From Ophioderma brevispina (Eukaryota; Echinodermata; Ophiuroidea; Amphilepidida; Ophiodermatidae): DNA of 64,000 bases. The notes beneath the pieces are model-generated. The model was not told where the DNA came from. It was given only the letters and a program-made list of their open reading frames with translations, and searched no databases. The position numbers and the translations under genes are program-made. The DNA lies in assembly GCA_023653785.1 (NCBI GenBank), contig JAMKCH010044292.1, forward strand, positions 1 to 64,000, given 5' to 3'. Shown here in pieces: positions 60,065-64,000 of the stretch (within the stretch, counting starts at the first letter, position 1; every line of letters starts with the position of its first letter).

Positions 60065-60172
60065 GATGTTGAGGCATTGATAGCAGAAAATGATAGCCTC
60101 CAGAGAAAGCTGCACAGCCAAGAAGATGACTTCAGGCTGCAGAATTCCACTCTCATGGAAGAACTTTCCAAA
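60065..60172 (+). CDS. GRIPAP1: GRIPAP1, exon 5
   Basis: One hundred and eight bases (36 codons, phase 0 both sides) encode [16 protein letters not shown] followed by [18 protein letters not shown] and SK. The vertebrate protein has [17 protein letters not shown] at this point, the strongest identity in the window and the basis of the gene assignment. Acceptor ACAG, donor GTATAT. The segment is predicted coiled coil. Confidence 0.95.
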
Positions 60173-60527
60173 GTATATATATTTTAAAATTAAGTTAGGA
60201 GGACATGCTGTAAAATGACTACGATTGCATGATGCAAATTATATCTCATAAGGCCAATGGAATTGGATTGTTAGTTTCCGGTTGACCGGAAAAAAGGACA
60301 AGGTCACTATTTCATTATTCATTATTTCACCCAAATCAATAGTTTACGAGGAATATTCTCACAATTAAGCCACCCCACTTGTACCAGACTACACATTCAT
60401 GTGCAAAATGCATCTAAAATTGAATTAGCCTTTTTTGGGTGGAGATGATGATGAACAGGCATTTTAGACGTGGATGATGCCACTGATGGGACTGTAACAA
60501 ACAGACTCAAGATTTACAATGATTGTA

Positions 60528-60885
60528 CACGTGCGCATAGCCCGGGGGTGCAATGGTACCCCCCCAAAAAAAATGGTCAATCTGCACAAAGTCCGCCTTT
60601 AATCGTGCTGAAGTTTGCAGTTTTTTTTGCCTCCAACGCCGGCCCGAGGCATATTTGAATCGAGGTTCAACTTCTAATAAAATTTCCAGAAAAAGTAATG
60701 ATTTTATACCATAAAATTAATGTCCAAATTGTCAAAAATCGCAGAGTTTCCGGGGCTTCGCCCCCTGGACTGGGCCCTAAAGCGGGGCCCTGCACCCCAC
60801 CGTTAGTTCTCGCGCTTCACACTCGAAAGGTCCACTTCTGGAAAATCTGCTCCCCCCCACAAATAAATTCCTGGCTATGAGCCTG
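60528..60885. mobile_element. 358-bp MITE, ATTGTA target duplication
   Basis: ATTGTA flanks both sides (60,522-60,527 and 60,886-60,891). The ends share CATAGCC(C/A)GG in inverted orientation with a small gap. The body has GGGGCTTCGCCCC and GGGCCC palindromes. No coding capacity. Confidence 0.7.
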
Positions 60886-61763
60886 ATTGTAAAATTCATG
60901 TGCCAAAACATTTTTGACAACACTGAGTGGTGACCAATTGACTTCAACAGTAGGCCCATCACTACACTAGTACCAGTAGCCGAGAGAGATTAACCTGGCT
61001 AGCCATACCCCCTCCCCCATTTTGGAAGTGACAGTGACGCATATAAAACCGTAATAACACCCCCCCCATTTTTCCAATATCGTTGTTGCACCAAAGACCC
61101 CCTTAAAAAAAATCTCAACCAAAGACCCCTTATTTTTTTTGAAAATATTACCACTGTCACCGAATGCCCCTGGGTTGGAAGCACAACCTTACACACATAG
61201 ATACATTTCGTGATATGTGGTACATACTTAACCGAGCCATATCACAGATCTTAACTGCTTGGGACTCTCACATTCATTTCATACTGACACATCATTCATA
61301 GCGTGAGTTGAAGAAATGGGGGGGTATGAACAAGTTCACTTTACCTTGTAATCATAGAGCTAGTGAGTGATGTGGGGTGGTAAATTCAAGTGCGAACGAA
61401 TGACAACAAATTCAGGTATGCACATTGGCAAGGTAGCGAATTCAGCAGTCTTTGTACACATCAAATGAGCGTCCTGGAAATGCTCTTTACTGTTTTCGTT
61501 TAAGCTTGCTTTTCTCGTCTCAAAAATGTTAAATTTGTTGCTGATTTCAACATTTCCCAAATAATTGATGCCGCCCATGCGTCCTGGCAGGCGTTCCTCC
61601 GGGTCACCATCAGCCTTCGGACTCGCCGCGCCAGGGACGAACATAAAAATATGTAAACACCATGCATGTCATTATCAGCAGTAGTAACAGGAGTGCCTAC
61701 GCTGCGCATGACCCGCTATGCGGGATCTAGCCATTGGTGTGGCGTTATTACAAAAGAGGGCAC

Positions 61764-62865
61764 GATCGTACACAGATCGAATCTGTGGTTTGAGTAAAGA
61801 ATCCTCAACCCACAGAAGATAGGTTAACACTCGATGCGCTGTTGACCGTGTTACACACAAAACTCATAACTGATTTTACCTGGTTGATGGACTTGTTTCC
61901 CTGCTTCAAAGTTAGCGCATTCTACCAAATCAAAGTAATAAAGCAATTGTGAACTTTCAAAACCGTTCACAAAGATTTCAAAAATGTGAAGGTCTAATTT
62001 GAAAAAAAAAAGAAGAAAAGAGAAAGTAGTGTAAAACTGGATCCGTTTCACTCAGACATACTCAGTATGTGTTGATAACACGCTTTAACACAAATGACCT
62101 GAGGTCATTTTGAAACATTCCCCTGCTATTTGGAAATCATTACGCATGTAAACTTCAACAAATTGGTGAATATGGAAGTGTTACATCAATAAAGGCACGT
62201 GAAATTTGTAATGGTTAATACGCATTCATATATTGTATTAATTTTGAATTAAAAATGTATTGTTATAAAGATAAGAAAGAATTATTTTTTATTCGCTAAG
62301 TTGATGAAGCAGCCAATTTGGTTATAGGCATTGATTTCCCACGAAGCTCAATGGTGTGCGCGAGTATCCCCGATACAACCTGGGAAATATCATGGTCAAC
62401 CTGTAAACGTGCGAAGTGCTATCTGTATGTTGGTAACTGAACATGGTGATTTTTGGGATATGTGCAGTCACGAAAACTGGATTATTCTCTCCCTTGTGTA
62501 AAAAGGAGTTTGACATAGACCTTTACGTCACTTATATTATTTATACATGTGAATTTATATCAAACTGCCATGTGGCACGAACGATGTGGAAAACTGCGGG
62601 AAATTTTGGCGTTTTATGGAGATTTTTTGGATCCAAGTTGGTATGTGTATTAGTTTCTTGAACATGTTACCATGCATTTGGGCATAAAACGAATGAATAA
62701 CTAAATTTGAAAGGGTTTTTAGAGGCACGATAAATTTTGTAATAGGAAATTAAAACCAACGGTCACAAACAGCGCAATCGAGTACCTATCGTCTGTGGTT
62801 TGAGGATATATTACTCAACCAAGATGCCAGATCTGTGGTAGCACGATCGTACCTTAGGCAATATT
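61764..62865. mobile_element. Inverted-repeat pair, about 1.1 kb overall, in intron 5
   Basis: The left arm 61,764-61,855 (GCACGATCGTAC, AATCTGTGGTTTGAG, CTCGATGCGCTGTT) corresponds, in reverse complement with mismatches, to 62,770-62,865 (AACAGCGCAATCGAG, CAGATCTGTGGTAGCACGATCGTAC-like). The centre has no transposase. It may be another foldback element or two inserted solo ends. Confidence 0.55.
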
Positions 62866-63270
62866 TTTGTAGACTATCGCAGTAGTGGCAGTCCATCAAC
62901 ATAGAATACATTTCACATACAAATTTTCTTCACTCGTTCATATTTTGTAGAGAGCCTAGACAATCACAGAAAAGTCTTGGAACTTGCAAATTGGGTTGCC
63001 ATTTCTGTATTTTTCCTACTGAATTTGACTTAAATATTGGATTTTCAGGAGTTAAATTTGAAAAAATAAAATCTCTGAATAATGAATTAATGACGCGGGG
63101 CCGTTTTCGGACGCGGGCGGTCAACTGAGAACTAACAATCCATTTCCATTGGCCTAATCAGCAGTTTTTTGTGGCATTTTTGCATAGAATTTGTATAGAT
63201 TGCTGAAAATATAATGTTAACAAATTTCTCAGCAGAAAGAATTTTACAATGACACCTTTTCACTATGCAG

Positions 63271-63417
63271 TTGTGTGACAACAAATGAGAAATCTTAAGT
63301 TAGTTGATAAGCTCCAAAAAGGTCACAAATCAACGGAAACCAAAACTGAGACAGTGACTACGGCTGAAACTTAGACGATTGCAGGCTGTTAATGTAGCTT
63401 TGCAGAAGAATTTACGG
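63271..63417 (+). CDS. GRIPAP1: GRIPAP1, exon 6, with two compensating indels
   Basis: The exon lies between CTATGCAG and GTAAGG and is 147 bases, a multiple of three, with phase 0 on both sides. It starts LCD, where vertebrates have LCSQ, and ends LRRLQAVNVALQKNLR, where vertebrates have LLRLQAENTALQKN. As written it cannot be read through: the start frame stops at TGA 63,286-63,288. A one-base gap near 63,280-63,284 moves to the frame MRNLKLVDKLQKGHK, and an extra A in AAA 63,367-63,369 moves back. The net length is unchanged. Paired sequencing errors or mildly misassembled homopolymers are more likely than a dead gene, since exons 1-5 are intact. The gene continues beyond the window. Confidence 0.75.
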
Positions 63418-64000
63418 GTAAGGTTTTCATACTTACCCAGCCCACAGTCTATAAGTGTTGTACCGCCCTTAAAAAATAGTGAGAGTTCCATAACTGTTAA
63501 ATGGCTCGTGAATGTGCAAAACCACCCTGTTGTAAGTAACTTTAAAATGATGTATACATTATTTTCATGAACACGCTTTTGTGTAGTTAATCAGAAACCA
63601 TCACTGCCTATCCTTTTAATAAAAGTGGCATGTTTGTAGTTTAAATAAGCTTGCCTCTCGAGCAAAGATCACTGGTTCAATTTTTTTGTAGGGTGCCACT
63701 TCTGGATTTAATTTGCAAAATCTGTTCTGATATACCATTCTTGTCATGTTCATTTGACATGGGCAAATGAACCCTGAAGCTTGTTTTCCATTCCTGTGTA
63801 ACGTTGGTGTTTGAATGTTGCAATATGACAATGTTTAAGAATCCCTGCCTCTGAGGTGGGCAGTATTTCCATTTGGGTAATCAAAGGCTGACCCAGAGAT
63901 TTTCTGAGGATGCCACCCTAAATTTTGTAAAAAAATGTGAAGTTTTTTGCAATGTACATAATGCTTGTCCACATACCAATCACTATGTGAAATAGCTAAG
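63418..64000. other. GRIPAP1 intron 6, partial
   Basis: Non-coding to the window edge, including a solo transposon end at 63,884-63,985. Confidence 0.55.
63884..63985 (+). repeat. Solo end of the 50.9-52.4 kb foldback family
   Basis: CTGACCCAGAGATTTTCTG, AGGATGCCACCCTAAATTTT and TGTACATAATGCTTGTCCACAT match the right arm at 52,338-52,440 with a few differences. Confidence 0.7.

Larger units (their letters stand above)
60173..63270. other. GRIPAP1 intron 5
   Basis: Non-coding. It holds a MITE at 60,528-60,885 and a foldback pair at 61,764-62,865. The minus-strand frame at 61,360-61,644 resembles nothing known. Human-like exons between exons 5 and 6 are not needed: the protein alignment continues directly. 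Confidence 0.55.

Noticed and set aside
1..64000. CRISPR array, phage, integron or bacterial defence system
   Set aside because: No regularly spaced short repeats with unique spacers, no bacterial-type genes or ribosome binding sites; splice sites and LINEs show animal DNA.

Overview
The window is animal nuclear DNA, not bacterial or viral. It has no operons, very low coding density, long AT-rich introns, many decayed non-LTR retrotransposons, tRNA-derived SINEs and numerous short inverted-repeat transposons. The repeat types (hairpin elements, ends beginning CAGGGGCG, an RTE-type retroelement, a possible 2A-like segment in a LINE) suggest an invertebrate deuterostome, most likely an echinoderm. 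The species cannot be fixed from sequence alone. Single-base indels break otherwise recognisable reading frames in several places, so either the assembly is lightly polished or many copies are decayed.

One host gene is identified with confidence. The 5' part of a GRIPAP1 (GRASP-1) orthologue runs on the + strand from 45,906 past the right edge. Six phase-compatible exons (45,906-45,935; 55,170-55,236; 56,390-56,451; 57,914-57,940; 60,065-60,172; 63,271-63,417) encode about the first 147 residues of this coiled-coil recycling-endosome protein. Exon 6 carries two compensating single-base indels. A CRE-like palindrome and an out-of-frame upstream ATG lie just before the start codon. The introns hold at least eight miniature or foldback elements and one SINE.

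Layout. 0-3.4 kb: a diverged tandem duplication of about 1.7 kb. 3.6-5.8 kb: a purine-rich block with many GGTCA half-sites, followed by a C-rich and then CpG-rich block. 5.8-20 kb: mostly unique or low-complexity DNA, with a possible secreted-protein first exon on the minus strand at 14.0-14.2 kb and T/G-rich simple sequence at 12.5-13.0 and 16.7-17.5 kb. 20-30.6 kb: a retrotransposon cluster with a SINE, two Jockey-like elements on the minus strand, an RTE-like element on the plus strand facing an inverted endonuclease fragment across a foldback element, recent 129-bp repeats and a 125-bp satellite. 31.3-32.1 kb: a 130-160-bp tandem repeat. 33.6-33.9 kb: a repeat carrying perfect DR1 nuclear-receptor sites. 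35-41 kb: a full-length but ruined non-LTR retrotransposon. 42.25-44.48 kb: a DNA transposon with target duplications that contains an unrecognised C-terminal exon. 45.9-64 kb: GRIPAP1.

I found no CRISPR array, defence system or other clearly new system. The observations most worth checking are the gene fragment inside the 2.2-kb transposon, the foldback family, the asymmetric hairpin insertion in a Jockey-like RT, and the frame-broken GRIPAP1 exon.
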